NCBI GenBank assembly: GCA_965277275.1
Contig: CBDICG010000002.1
Coordinates: forward strand, 2,356,001 to 2,420,000
Reading direction: 5' to 3'
DNA length: 64,000 bases
Source of the DNA: HLUCCA09 sp965277275
GTDB lineage: Bacteria; Pseudomonadota; Alphaproteobacteria; Rhodobacterales; Rhodobacteraceae
This document shows positions 27,197 through 36,036 of the stretch, in pieces (position 1 is the stretch's first letter; each line of letters opens with the position of its first letter). The position numbers and the translations under genes were made by a program. A model generated the notes under the pieces. That model had not been told where the DNA came from and searched no databases. It saw nothing but the letters and a program-made list of their open reading frames with translations.

Positions 27197-27211
27197 AGTT
27201 ACTATACAACT
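27197..27211. promoter_or_regulatory. Candidate PhnF operator between phnG and phnF
   Basis: The 97-bp divergent region is markedly AT-rich for this genome. It holds the imperfect palindrome AGTT-ACTATAC-AACT, a size and symmetry expected for a HutC-subfamily GntR dimer. Assignment is inferred from position and symmetry alone. Confidence 0.45.
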
Positions 27212-27278
27212 AGACACATTATGCATCAGGAGCGCCCGGCGCGCCACCGATTTAGCGCAGTCAGCGGATGAAACCCCG

Positions 27279-28010
27279 ATGAAAGACGGCCCCAAAACTC
27301 CGCTCTACCGGCACATTGCCCAAGCCTTGCGCACCGACATTGCCGAAGGCGCCTACGCACAGGGGGAGAAGCTGCCGACAGAGGCACGGCTCGCCGCGCG
27401 CTTCGGGGTGAACCGGCATACGGTGCGCCATGCGCTCGGGGTGCTGGCCGAAGAGGGGGTCGTCCGCGCGCGGCGCGGCTCGGGCACGACCGTCATCGGC
27501 CAGCCGATCGACTACCGCCTCGGCACGCGTGTCCGGTTCCGAAGCAACCTTCTGGGCGAGGGGCTCGCACCCGACCGCGAGCTGCTGTCTGTCGAGCTGC
27601 GCGCGGCGACGGCACATGATGCGCGTGTGCTGAAGCTCGATCCGGGGGCGGACGTCTGTGTGTACCGCGCGCGTACCTTTGCGGATGGCGCGGCGATGGC
27701 CATTGCCGAGAGCCGCTTCCCCGAGCAGCGCTTGCAGGGTCTCTCCGAGGCGCTCAGAGAGACGAACGGCGTCACCCGCGCCCTCGCGCATGTCGGGGTG
27801 CAGGATTACACACGGGCCTCAACGCGGCTCACCGCCGAGCGGGCGAGCCCGTTCGTTGCGCTGCACCTCGGATTGTCCGAAGGCGACCCGGTGCTCTACG
27901 CCTCCTCGGTCAATGTCGACGCAGCGGGGCAGGTGGTGGAATACGGGCAGACATGGTTCGCGGGGGGGCGGGTCGTGCTGACCGTCGACCAGAGGGATTT
28001 CACGGGCTGA
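27279..28010 (+). CDS. phnF: PhnF, GntR/HutC-family regulator of the phn operon
   Basis: A 243-residue repressor-type regulator, divergent from phnG. The N-terminal winged helix-turn-helix reads PLYRHIAQALRTDIAEGAY and LPTEARLAARFGVNRHTVR. The C-terminal UTRA effector domain includes DVCVYRARTFADG, YTRASTRLTAERASPF, LHLGLSEGDPVLYASSVN and EYGQTWFAGGRVVL. The PhnF annotation follows from sequence type and its place opposite the phn genes. The effector is likely a phosphonate-pathway compound (inference). Confidence 0.93.
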   Translation: MKDGPKTPLYRHIAQALRTDIAEGAYAQGEKLPTEARLAARFGVNRHTVRHALGVLAEEGVVRARRGSGTTVIGQPIDYRLGTRVRFRSNLLGEGLAPDRELLSVELRAATAHDARVLKLDPGADVCVYRARTFADGAAMAIAESRFPEQRLQGLSEALRETNGVTRALAHVGVQDYTRASTRLTAERASPFVALHLGLSEGDPVLYASSVNVDAAGQVVEYGQTWFAGGRVVLTVDQRDFTG

Positions 28011-28077
28011 CGCGTTGCGTTGCTGCCCCGCCCGGAGCGCGTGCCTTGCCATGCAGCCCGTGCCCGCGCTCCACTTT
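28011..28077. other. Spacer before the second heptanucleotide array
   Basis: Short non-coding spacer after phnF; no terminator evident. Confidence 0.4.
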
Positions 28078-28161
28078 CGTCGCCCGTCGCCCGTCGCCCG
28101 TCGCCCGTCGCCCGTCGCCCGTCGCCCGTCGCCCGTCGCCCTTCGCCCGTCGCCCGTCGCC
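28078..28161. repeat. Heptanucleotide tandem array (12 units)
   Basis: Twelve 7-bp units, eleven reading CGTCGCC and one (the tenth) CTTCGCC. The unit differs by little from the array at 11964-12054 and also lies in non-coding DNA between two genes. Confidence 0.95.
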
Positions 28162-28497
28162 CGTGCCGCTTGCCCATGCCGCCCCACCTCCGTCGTTTCG
28201 CCACACGTCCCCGGCAGGATGTCCGGATCCCCGTGGCACCGCAGGCCCCCCGGCCCTTTCACGCAAGCGGACAGACGCGCCGGTCGGCGCACGTCCCACG
28301 CCGCAACCTCCCCCAGGCACATATCGCAGACCAGCCCCGCGACACCCGCCCCGGGGCCAGTCAGGATGCACGCCCGGCAGGTAGATCGCATTCGGCCTTT
28401 TACGAAGTGTGCATGAATTCGTGGTCTCCACGCAGGTATCGCTGCGGCGGAACGCCCGGCACATTGGAAGCCGCGCGCCTGACCCATGGAGCCTCAC
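28162..28497. other. Leader region of the PAS-GGDEF-EAL gene
   Basis: No gene supported. A moderately AT-rich stretch near 28390-28440 could contain the promoter. Confidence 0.4.
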
Positions 28498-30696
28498 ATG
28501 TCCGCAAAGGGCCCTCTTGAGCAGAACGCCCAGCCAGCAAACGAGCGCATAGAGGCCTACATTCGGTCGGCGACCGAAGCCGCCAACGTCGCGCTCTGGA
28601 GCACGTGCCCGGAAACCGGCGAGACGTGGTATTCCCCGACGTGGTTCACCAACCTCGGCTTCGAACCCAATGCCTTTGTGCCGTCCTTCGACGGCTTCAT
28701 GAAGCGCATGCATCCCGACGATCGCGCCCCGACGCTGGCCGCCTTCACGGATCTCGTCGAAGATCGCACGCGCACCTACTCCGCGGATTTCCGGCTCCGG
28801 GACGCCGCCGGGGAGTGGCGCTGGATCGGCGCGTCCGGCGCCAAGGTCGAGCGCGGCGGCGGCCTGCCCTACGTCATCTACGGAATGCAGATGGATATCT
28901 CCCGGCGCAAGGCGACGGAGGAGGAGCTCGCATTCACCGCCCGCACCGCGGAACAGCACCGCCAGCGCCTCGCCCGCCTCGCCGAGAACTCTCCCGCCGC
29001 ACTCTTCGAGTTCAAGATCGACACAGACGGCACCGTCTCGCTGCCCTACGTCACGGCCGGGGTCCACGACATCTTGAACGTGCCGCCCGAGGACGTCACC
29101 GCAGACGGCATGAGCGCCTTTCGCAACATCTTCGAGGAAGATGTCGGCCTGATGGGCCCCGCCATCGAGGATTCGCGGGTCAACCTGACCCCCTTCAAGA
29201 TGCGCTACCGCGTGAAACGGCCCGATATGCCCGGCGGGTATATCTGGGCGCAGGCGAACTCCGTTCCCCACCGCGAGGCGGACGGCTCCACCGTCTGGTT
29301 CGGCAGCCTCTATGACGTCACCCTCGAAGTGGAGCGCGAAGCGATGCTCGCCCACGCGCGCGACAGCATGCGCCACCTTGCGCTGCATGACGGGCTGACC
29401 GGCCTGCCGAACCGCCGCCGGTTCGACGAGATCCTCAAGAGCAGGGCTGAAACCCACGATAACGCGGTGCCCGCCGCCGTGCTCATCCGGATCGACCTCG
29501 ACCGCTTCAAGTTCGTCAACGATACCCTGGGCCACCCGGCGGGCGATGCTGTCCTGATCCACGTCGCCTCGATCCTGCAAAGCCTCCTCGGGCCGGATGA
29601 CCTTGCAAGCCGCGTCGGTGGGGATGAGTTCTGCGTGATTATGCGCCATGGCAAGACCGTGGAAGACGCCAAGAAGATCGTCACCGCGATCCAGGAGCGT
29701 CTCGCCGTCCCGTTCAAGTATCAGGGCAAGATCTGCCGGTTTGGCGCGAGCTTCGGCATCGCCTCGTCCGAACACGGCAACATCGCGAACGGAGATCTTA
29801 TGTCGTTCGCCGATGCCGCGCTCTATGAGGCGAAAGCCGCCGGGCGCGGGCGGCTGGAGGTTTTCAGCAAGGACCTTTACGACGAAATCCTCGCTGGCAG
29901 GCGCATGGCCGCCGAGCTCGAAGCGGCGCTGGAATTGCGCCAGTTCGAGCCGTTCTTCCAGCCACAGATCTGCGCGCATACCGGCGCGCTTGTCGGGATG
30001 GAGGTTCTTGCCCGGTGGCAGCGCGACGACGGCACGCTGGTGCCGCCCGACAGGTTCATGCCGATCGCCGAGCAGATCCGTGCGGTGCCGCTGATCGACA
30101 AGCTCATGGTCGAACGGGCGGCCGCCATTGTCGACGAGTGGATGGCCGGCGGGCTAACCCCTCCGAAGATGTCCTTCAACCTCTCCGCCGGGCGGCTGCG
30201 CGAGCATGGCATCGTCTCCGAGATGCGCAGCCTGCAGGACAAGGGCATCCAGATCGCGTTCGAGCTCCTGGAATCCATCCTTCTGGAGGAGGAGGATTGC
30301 GTCGTACGGTTCAACCTCGACCTCGCCCGGGACGCTGGCATTCACATCGAGATCGACGATTTCGGCACCGGTCACGCCTCCATCCTCGGGCTTCTGAATG
30401 TCAGCCCTGACGTGCTGAAGATCGATCGCCGCCTGACGGCCAATGTCGTCGAGACGGATCAGGCCCGTGATCTCGTCGCATCGATCCTCGGGATCGCCCG
30501 CTCTCTTGGCATTCGCACCGTCGCCGAGGGCATCGAGACCGAGGCGCAAGCCCATGTGCTGCGCGATCTCGGGTGCAACGTCTTTCAGGGGTACCTCTAT
30601 GCGAGGCCGCTCGCCGCGCACGCATTACTCGACTGGGCCCGCGTCAACGGTTTCGTCGCGGCACCCCGTTCACCGAAGCGCGCCCGGCGCGGCTGA
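28498..30696 (+). CDS. PAS-PAS-GGDEF-EAL cyclic-di-GMP signalling protein
   Basis: A 732-residue cytoplasmic protein. Two PAS/PAC sensor domains (about residues 20-145 and 155-285, with MQMDISRRKATEEEL as the first PAC end) precede a GGDEF domain (VGGDEF at about residue 374) and an EAL domain. The EAL motif is EVLARW rather than EAL. The other catalytic landmarks FNLSAGRL, DDFGTGHAS, KIDRRLT and EGIETEAQ are present, so both synthesis and breakdown of c-di-GMP are possible. The RxxD inhibitory site before GGDEF is missing. No membrane segment is visible. ATG at 28498 has GGAG six bases upstream. Confidence 0.93.
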   Translation: MSAKGPLEQNAQPANERIEAYIRSATEAANVALWSTCPETGETWYSPTWFTNLGFEPNAFVPSFDGFMKRMHPDDRAPTLAAFTDLVEDRTRTYSADFRLRDAAGEWRWIGASGAKVERGGGLPYVIYGMQMDISRRKATEEELAFTARTAEQHRQRLARLAENSPAALFEFKIDTDGTVSLPYVTAGVHDILNVPPEDVTADGMSAFRNIFEEDVGLMGPAIEDSRVNLTPFKMRYRVKRPDMPGGYIWAQANSVPHREADGSTVWFGSLYDVTLEVEREAMLAHARDSMRHLALHDGLTGLPNRRRFDEILKSRAETHDNAVPAAVLIRIDLDRFKFVNDTLGHPAGDAVLIHVASILQSLLGPDDLASRVGGDEFCVIMRHGKTVEDAKKIVTAIQERLAVPFKYQGKICRFGASFGIASSEHGNIANGDLMSFADAALYEAKAAGRGRLEVFSKDLYDEILAGRRMAAELEAALELRQFEPFFQPQICAHTGALVGMEVLARWQRDDGTLVPPDRFMPIAEQIRAVPLIDKLMVERAAAIVDEWMAGGLTPPKMSFNLSAGRLREHGIVSEMRSLQDKGIQIAFELLESILLEEEDCVVRFNLDLARDAGIHIEIDDFGTGHASILGLLNVSPDVLKIDRRLTANVVETDQARDLVASILGIARSLGIRTVAEGIETEAQAHVLRDLGCNVFQGYLYARPLAAHALLDWARVNGFVAAPRSPKRARRG

Positions 30697-30937
30697 CCTT
30701 GCAACAGGCATCTGCGCGCCCCGGCCCCCAGCGCGCAAACGGGCCCCTTACGGGAAGGATGTGAAGCGGTTCGCCCCGTTTGCCACCCGCGCCATCCTCA
30801 GCACGCCCAATCTGCGCTGATTGCCGGGCGCACCTCCGAAGCCTTGTTTCAGCCTTGCCGCAACAGGACTTGCCATCCGGCCCGTTCACAAGGCGCAAAC
30901 CTCCGCCGGAAACCCGCTATAGGCCCTGCGCCGCCTG

Positions 30938-32023
30938 TCAGCGCACAGGCTCCTGCGCCACCGTCCCTGCGCGCGGCGCCTCGCCGATCCCCTCCAGCAC
31001 GACCTCGACGCGCCGGTTGAGCTCGCGGCCCGCGGCGGTCGCGTTCGACGTCAGCGGCATGAGGTAGCCCACCCCTTCGGCGCCAATCTGCCCCGGTTCC
31101 ACCCCGAAGCGGTTGATGAGTTCGGCGCGGACGGCCTCCGCCCGGCGCCGTGACAGGTCGACGTTGGCGGAAAGCGCGCCCTGCGCATCCGTGTGCCCCA
31201 CCAGGACCACCCGCGCGTCCGGGGCCGCTTCGAGGAACGCGGCGAGTGCGGCCAACGCGGTATCTCCCGCTTCGGCAAGGGTCGCCGCGCCGGGGGCGAA
31301 GGTCAGTTCGGACAGCACCACGCGCCCCTCTATCCGCAGGCTCCGGGCAAACTCGCCACTCCCGCGCGCCCCCGCATCCGGCAAGAGCCCGCCCGCGGCG
31401 CTCGCCGTATCGGGCAGCGCGGCGGCCAGGGCGACCGGCGCTTCCACGGGGGTCGCCACACCCGGGTAGACAGCACTGAGCTGCACGAAAACAACCGTGT
31501 CCGACCGGCTGACCATCACCGTGGCCCATTGCGGCCCATCCGGGTCGTCCCTGCGCGCAGCGAGGTAGCGATAGGCCCCGAGATCGACGAACATGTCCGG
31601 CGGCGGCACCGTGTCTGTCTCGAAGCGAAAGGCAAATCCGCCACAAAGGCGCGCGTCGCAATCGAGCACCGGGGCGAAGCCCTGCGCCTCCAGCGCCGCC
31701 CGGATCGGGGCCATCGCCTGTGCCGGGGTCAGGGCGGCGGACTGGATCTGCCAGACCCGGCGCTGCGCGACCCCGACCACGATCTCGAGGGGCACGGCGC
31801 CATCGCTCAGCGGTGCCACGGGGATCGGGACGGATGCGCCGTCCTCCCGGGTCTCGACCACGAGCCGCGCCGCTGCCGGAAGCGCTCCCTCGAGGCTTTG
31901 GGCGCGCGCACTCCAGCCGGCGGTCAGGCCCGCGATGCCCACAGCGGCGGCGAGGCCGAGGGCAAGAGCCCTGCACCGCGTCCGCTTTCTGGTCAGCGCG
32001 GTGGCGCAGAGGGCCGCTTGCAT
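30938..32023 (-). CDS. OmpA-family outer membrane/periplasmic protein
   Basis: A 361-residue exported protein. An N-terminal signal (CRALALGLAAAVGIAGLTAGW, cleavage near SARAQ) is followed by a unique domain with two cysteines (DCDARLCGGF), then an OmpA-like peptidoglycan-binding domain: LTFAPGAATLAEAG, VLVGHTDAQG, LSRRRAEAVRAELI and GVGYLMPL. It probably anchors the envelope to peptidoglycan. It lies four bases after the GNAT gene and is the last gene of a three-gene operon. Confidence 0.88.
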   Translation of the reverse strand: MQAALCATALTRKRTRCRALALGLAAAVGIAGLTAGWSARAQSLEGALPAAARLVVETREDGASVPIPVAPLSDGAVPLEIVVGVAQRRVWQIQSAALTPAQAMAPIRAALEAQGFAPVLDCDARLCGGFAFRFETDTVPPPDMFVDLGAYRYLAARRDDPDGPQWATVMVSRSDTVVFVQLSAVYPGVATPVEAPVALAAALPDTASAAGGLLPDAGARGSGEFARSLRIEGRVVLSELTFAPGAATLAEAGDTALAALAAFLEAAPDARVVLVGHTDAQGALSANVDLSRRRAEAVRAELINRFGVEPGQIGAEGVGYLMPLTSNATAAGRELNRRVEVVLEGIGEAPRAGTVAQEPVR

Positions 32024-32027
32024 CGTG

Positions 32028-32783
32028 TCAGCCCGAGCCGGTGGGCCGGGCCCGGTAGTGATAGCCGGTCACCTCCCGCAGCCCCAGCCCCGTGTAGAGC
32101 GCCAGCGCGGGCGCGTTCGCCCGGGTGACGAGCACCGCGAGGTGCGTGGCGCCCTGCGCCGCACCCCAGCGCGCGGCAGCCAGCATCAGGTTCCGCGCAA
32201 GCCCTTGCCGGCGCATCTGGGGCAGCACCTCCAGCGCATGGACCATCGCCACCCCGCCATGGCAGGCCACGAAAGCCGTTGCCGCGGGCCTGTCCCCCCT
32301 GCGCCCCAGCATCGCGACGCGTGGCCTGGTCACCCGATCCATCACCGCGAGCCGCGCGGGGCCGACGCCGCCCGTCGCCCAGATCTCTTCCTGAAACGCG
32401 AGGGGCGGCCAAGTCACCTCGTACGCCGAGACCCGCGGCAGATCTCCCGCCGCCGAAGCCACCGAAGCCACCGGCGCGGCGAGCGCCACGGTTGGATCGA
32501 CCACGCCGTACCCAGCGTCGGCCAGCGCCCGGTCGAGCGCGCTCTCATCGCCGGTGACCATCACGAGCGGGGGTTGGCCGAGCCCCGCCTGCGTTTCTTC
32601 CATCGCCTTGATGGAGGGGGCTTGCGCCGTCGCCCGCGCGGCGGACACGCGCTTGCCGCCGCCCGCACCTGCACCGATCCGCCAGCCCGGCGCCGTGTGC
32701 CAGCCCGAGGGCGGCCATGTCGCTTCGAGTGTATCGAAGACCTGTGCCGCGTCGAGCTGGCCCTCGGCCGAGACGAGGCTCAC
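32028..32783 (-). CDS. GNAT-family N-acetyltransferase
   Basis: A 251-residue protein whose C-terminal half is a GNAT fold: MVHALEVLPQMRRQGLARNLMLAAARWG (acetyl-CoA loop) and VLVTRANAPALALYTGLGLREVTGYHYR. The N-terminal half resembles a degenerate second GNAT domain (LVMVTGDESALDRALADAGYGVVDPT). The ATG overlaps the stop of the upstream CinA-like gene (ATGA). Substrate unknown. Confidence 0.85.
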   Translation of the reverse strand: MSLVSAEGQLDAAQVFDTLEATWPPSGWHTAPGWRIGAGAGGGKRVSAARATAQAPSIKAMEETQAGLGQPPLVMVTGDESALDRALADAGYGVVDPTVALAAPVASVASAAGDLPRVSAYEVTWPPLAFQEEIWATGGVGPARLAVMDRVTRPRVAMLGRRGDRPAATAFVACHGGVAMVHALEVLPQMRRQGLARNLMLAAARWGAAQGATHLAVLVTRANAPALALYTGLGLREVTGYHYRARPTGSG

Positions 32784-33538
32784 CCCACGGCCTCGGGAAA
32801 GAGCTCCACCAGCGCGCCCATGGCGGTGTCGAGCCGGCCCGGGTCTGTGCCACGGATCACGACGGTCGCGCCGTAGACCCCGTCCTTGAAGGTCGGATAG
32901 CAGCCCACGGAGAGATCGGGGTAGCGCTCCGCCAGAGCCCCGAGCGGCTCGGCGACCTCACCCTCCGGGCGATGCACCTCCAGCGATTGCGACAGCATCG
33001 GCGGGCCGCCCGTGAGCGTCGGCATCACGGAGGCCACCATCGCCCGAAAGACAGACGGCACCCCCGCCATCACGTGGACATTGCCGAGCGAAAAGCCCGG
33101 CGCCGCACTGACCGGATTGTCGATCAGCTGCGCGCCGTCCGGGATCCGCGCCATGCGCAGACGCGCCGCGTTCAGCTCGATCCCCTTCGCGTCGTAGTGG
33201 GTCTGCAGAAGCGCGCGCGCATCCTCCCGGACGCCGATAGCCGCGCCGAAGGCCTCTGCAATGGCATCTGCGGTGATATCGTCGTGAGTCGGCCCGATGC
33301 CGCCCGAGGTAAAGACAACGTCCCATCGCTCCGACAGCGCGCGGGCTGCGGCAACAATGTCCGCCGTGACATCCGCCACGATCCGCACCTCGCGCAGGGC
33401 GATGCCGTGATTGGTCAGCTCCCCCGCGAGGTAGTGCATGTTGGCGTCGCGCGTCCGGCCCGAGAGGATCTCGTCGCCGATCACCAGCATCGCGGCTGTG
33501 GGCAGGCTCTCGGACGGCGCAGTCTGATCGTCGGTCAT
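32780..33538 (-). CDS. Molybdopterin-binding domain protein, CinA N-terminal type
   Basis: A 252-residue protein corresponding to the COG1058 half of CinA (MoCF-biosynthesis fold) without the nicotinamide-nucleotide amidase half. Motifs are MLVIGDEILSGRTRDANMHYLA, VVFTSGGIGPTHDDITADAIA and NVHVMAGVPSVFRAM. Proteins of this type bind nucleotide-like ligands and some hydrolyse ADP-ribose or pyrophosphate bonds. The ATG at 33538 starts the operon; sfsA is divergent with 115 bases between. Confidence 0.9.
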   Translation of the reverse strand: MTDDQTAPSESLPTAAMLVIGDEILSGRTRDANMHYLAGELTNHGIALREVRIVADVTADIVAAARALSERWDVVFTSGGIGPTHDDITADAIAEAFGAAIGVREDARALLQTHYDAKGIELNAARLRMARIPDGAQLIDNPVSAAPGFSLGNVHVMAGVPSVFRAMVASVMPTLTGGPPMLSQSLEVHRPEGEVAEPLGALAERYPDLSVGCYPTFKDGVYGATVVIRGTDPGRLDTAMGALVELFPEAVG

Positions 33539-33653
33539 GGCGCTCCCTTGCGGTGCGGAGGTGGGGTCTGAAGGGTCCGCCGGGTCCGGGCCCATGAGGC
33601 GGCCCGGTGGCAGAGCCTTGCGCGGTTCTGGCAAGCTCTATACCCGCGCCTCC

Positions 33654-34373
33654 ATGCGCTTTCAAACCCCGCTCCTGCCCGCACGACTTCTGCGGCGCTA
33701 CAACCGCTTCCTCGCCGACGCCGTTCTGGAGGCCACCGGGGAAGAGGTCACCGCCCATTGCCCCAATCCGGGCTCCATGATGGGGCTGAAGGAGCCGGGG
33801 ATGCGCATCTGGCTGGAGCCGAACGACGATCCGCGCAAGAAGCTCAAGTACGGCTGGCGCCTCGTGGAATTGCCGGGGGGGCACTGGTCGGGGATCGATA
33901 CCGCTGTTCCGAACCGGGTGGTGAAGGAAGCGCTTGTCGCCCGGGCCGTGCCTGCGCTGGCCGCCTACGGCACCGTTCGCGCAGAAGTGAAGTACGGCCG
34001 CGCGAGCCGGGTCGACTTCCTGCTGACGGAGCCGGGGCTGCCCGATGCCTATGTCGAGGTGAAGAACGTCCACCTGCGCCGCTCCGATGATTGGGCGGAG
34101 TTCCCCGACAGCGTCACCACGCGCGGCGCCAAGCACCTTGCCGAGCTTGCGGACATGGTCGCAGAGGGACACCGCGCGGTCATGCTATACCTCGTGCAGC
34201 GCACCGATTGCACCCGCCTGCGGATGGCCCCCGACCTTGATCCCGGCTACGCCCGGGCGTTCGACGCGGCCCGGACCTGCGGTGTCGAGATGCTCTGCCA
34301 CGGAACGGTCATCGATACCGCTTCCGTGGCGCTTGGGCCTGCCTTGCCAGTGGACCCTTCTGCACAGAGTTGA
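33654..34373 (+). CDS. sfsA: SfsA-family DNA/RNA nuclease-like protein
   Basis: A 239-residue SfsA homologue. Hallmarks are HCPNPGSMMGL, VPNRVVKEAL, RVDFLLT, AYVEVKNVHL, FPDSVTTRGAKHL and RAVMLYLVQR. The acidic EVKN and DFLL residues resemble a PD-(D/E)XK nuclease core. In E. coli it was named for stimulation of sugar fermentation; its biochemical role remains uncertain. map follows 80 bases downstream on the same strand. Confidence 0.95.
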   Translation: MRFQTPLLPARLLRRYNRFLADAVLEATGEEVTAHCPNPGSMMGLKEPGMRIWLEPNDDPRKKLKYGWRLVELPGGHWSGIDTAVPNRVVKEALVARAVPALAAYGTVRAEVKYGRASRVDFLLTEPGLPDAYVEVKNVHLRRSDDWAEFPDSVTTRGAKHLAELADMVAEGHRAVMLYLVQRTDCTRLRMAPDLDPGYARAFDAARTCGVEMLCHGTVIDTASVALGPALPVDPSAQS

Positions 34374-34453
34374 GCGCGTGCCTTTTCCTTTTCGGGCCAG
34401 TTCCCTATGTTATCCCCGGAGCGCAGCAGATTGGCCCGAAGGGGCTTCGAGAC

Positions 34454-35263
34454 GTGGACGACATACGCGGAAGACTCACCAAGGACGGAATTCGCCTCTA
34501 TGAACCGGCGGACTTCGAAGGAATGCGCGTGGCTGGACGGCTGGCCGCGGAGATCCTCGACGAGATCGCGCCGATGGTCGTGCCCGGCCAGACGACGGGT
34601 GCCATCGACACCGCGATCGAACAGAGGGTCGAGGCCGCCGGCGCGACGTCCGCCACGATCGGCTACAAGGGCTACAAGCACGCCTCCTGCATTTCAGTGA
34701 ACCACGTCGTCTGCCATGGCATCCCGGGCGAAAAGGTGCTCAAGGAAGGCGACATCCTGAACGTCGACGTGACTGTGATCGTCGATAGCTGGTTTGGCGA
34801 CACGTCGCGGATGTATGTCGCCGGAAAGCTCGCGCGCAAGCCCGAGCGGCTCATCGAGGTGACGCACGAAGCGCTGATGCGCGGGATTGAAGCGGTGAAG
34901 CCGGGCAACACCTTTGGCGACATCGGCCACGCGATCCAGAGTTTCGTCGAAGCCAACCGGATGTCGGTAGTGCGCGATTTCTGCGGCCACGGCCTTGGCC
35001 GGGTGTTCCACGCCCCGCCCAACGTGCTGCATTACGGGCGTCCGGGCACCGGCCCGGAGCTTCAGCCGGGCATGTTCTTTACCATCGAGCCGATGGTGAA
35101 CCTCGGTCGCCCCGAGACCAAGGTGTTGTCGGACGACTGGACGGCGGTCACACGGGACAAGTCCCTCTCGGCCCAGTTCGAACACTCCGTCGGGGTGACG
35201 GAAGATGGCGTCGAGATTTTCACGCTCTCGCCAGCAGACCGGTTCCACCCGACCTACCGCTGA
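34454..35263 (+). CDS. map: Methionine aminopeptidase type I
   Basis: A 269-residue enzyme that removes the initiator methionine. Metal ligands are seen in DVTVIVDSWFGDTSRM (two Asp), CGHGLGRVFH (His), TIEPM (Glu) and QFEHSVGV (Glu). HVVCHGIPG carries the substrate-pocket His. The GTG at 34454 with AAGGGG upstream gives normal length; a TTG at 34370 would add 28 non-homologous residues. Confidence 0.95.
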   Translation: MDDIRGRLTKDGIRLYEPADFEGMRVAGRLAAEILDEIAPMVVPGQTTGAIDTAIEQRVEAAGATSATIGYKGYKHASCISVNHVVCHGIPGEKVLKEGDILNVDVTVIVDSWFGDTSRMYVAGKLARKPERLIEVTHEALMRGIEAVKPGNTFGDIGHAIQSFVEANRMSVVRDFCGHGLGRVFHAPPNVLHYGRPGTGPELQPGMFFTIEPMVNLGRPETKVLSDDWTAVTRDKSLSAQFEHSVGVTEDGVEIFTLSPADRFHPTYR

Positions 35264-35533
35264 GGCCGAAACGGTGGGGCGGTGCCGCCCCGGGCATTTT
35301 CCGCATGCGGGTATTGGGGTGGCGGGACGCCGACGTGCCTTGGCGCAGGGCCTGTCTGGCCTCGACACGTTGCGCTCCGGATGCTCCGTGCGCCAAGCCT
35401 CGCAGAACTCCGCTCAATCCCGAGCTACGTGATCCTGGTCCGGGTGATCTGGAGTCTTCCGCTTTTTTGGGGGGGGGCGATGCGATCTGGGCATGATGAG
35501 GACCCGGCTCAGGGTCAGAGGAGCCCGACATCT
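35264..35533. other. Intergenic region downstream of map
   Basis: No gene supported. Confidence 0.4.
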
Positions 35534-35709
35534 CCAAGCACCAAACCCCAAGCGCTGGGCACCGAGCACCGAGCATTGCGTACCGAGCGCCGAGCGCCGA
35601 GGACCGGGCATTGTGCGCCGAGCACCCAGCATTGTGTTTCGAGCGCCGAGAACCTAGCACCGAGCATTGCGCATCGAACGTTGGGCACTCTGCACCCGGC
35701 GTTCTGCGT
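35534..35709. repeat. Degenerate heptanucleotide repeat (~25 units)
   Basis: The plus strand reads as consecutive 7-bp units close to CGAGCAC, CGAGCAT and TGCGTAC, with frequent substitutions but almost no length change. It is an older, decayed relative in form (not in sequence) of the two GTCGCC-type arrays. Confidence 0.8.
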
Positions 35710-35738
35710 CGCGGCGTCGATGCCAGCCTGCACCGGCC

Positions 35739-35960
35739 TCACCGAGGCCCGGACTCGTCGTCGCCTTCTGTTGCGTCGCGTTCCCATTCGTCCCAGAGCA
35801 TCAGCAGGACGGGCCGCCCGCCGAGCGCGCCGTGGATGTCCCCCAGCAGGACCGGGCCGGTCTTGCGCCCGGGCGGGGGACCGCCGGTGTCGGTGGCACT
35901 GGGCGGGGCGAGCAGGTCTTGCAGCCAGGCCAGTGCGCGGGGACGGGCTGTGGTTGTCAT
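35739..35960 (-). CDS. Possible small hypothetical protein
   Basis: A 73-residue frame, MTTTARPRALAWLQDLLAPP onward, containing GPVLLGDIHGALGGRPVLLMLW. This faintly recalls the start of ExoD-like proteins (a short helix then a DxxxALG segment), but it is far too short and no ribosome binding site is evident. It may be a truncated gene or chance. Confidence 0.3.
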   Translation of the reverse strand: MTTTARPRALAWLQDLLAPPSATDTGGPPPGRKTGPVLLGDIHGALGGRPVLLMLWDEWERDATEGDDESGPR

Positions 35961-36036
35961 GTTCTGATGCTAGCGCCATCAAGCGGGGCTGTCATCTGCT
36001 TTGCCCCACGATATGCCCCGGGGTGCGTGGCAGGAC

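Noticed and set aside
28000..29979. 659-codon minus-strand frame opposite the GGDEF-EAL gene
   Set aside because: Shadow of the real gene; its beginning and end run into the repeat array.
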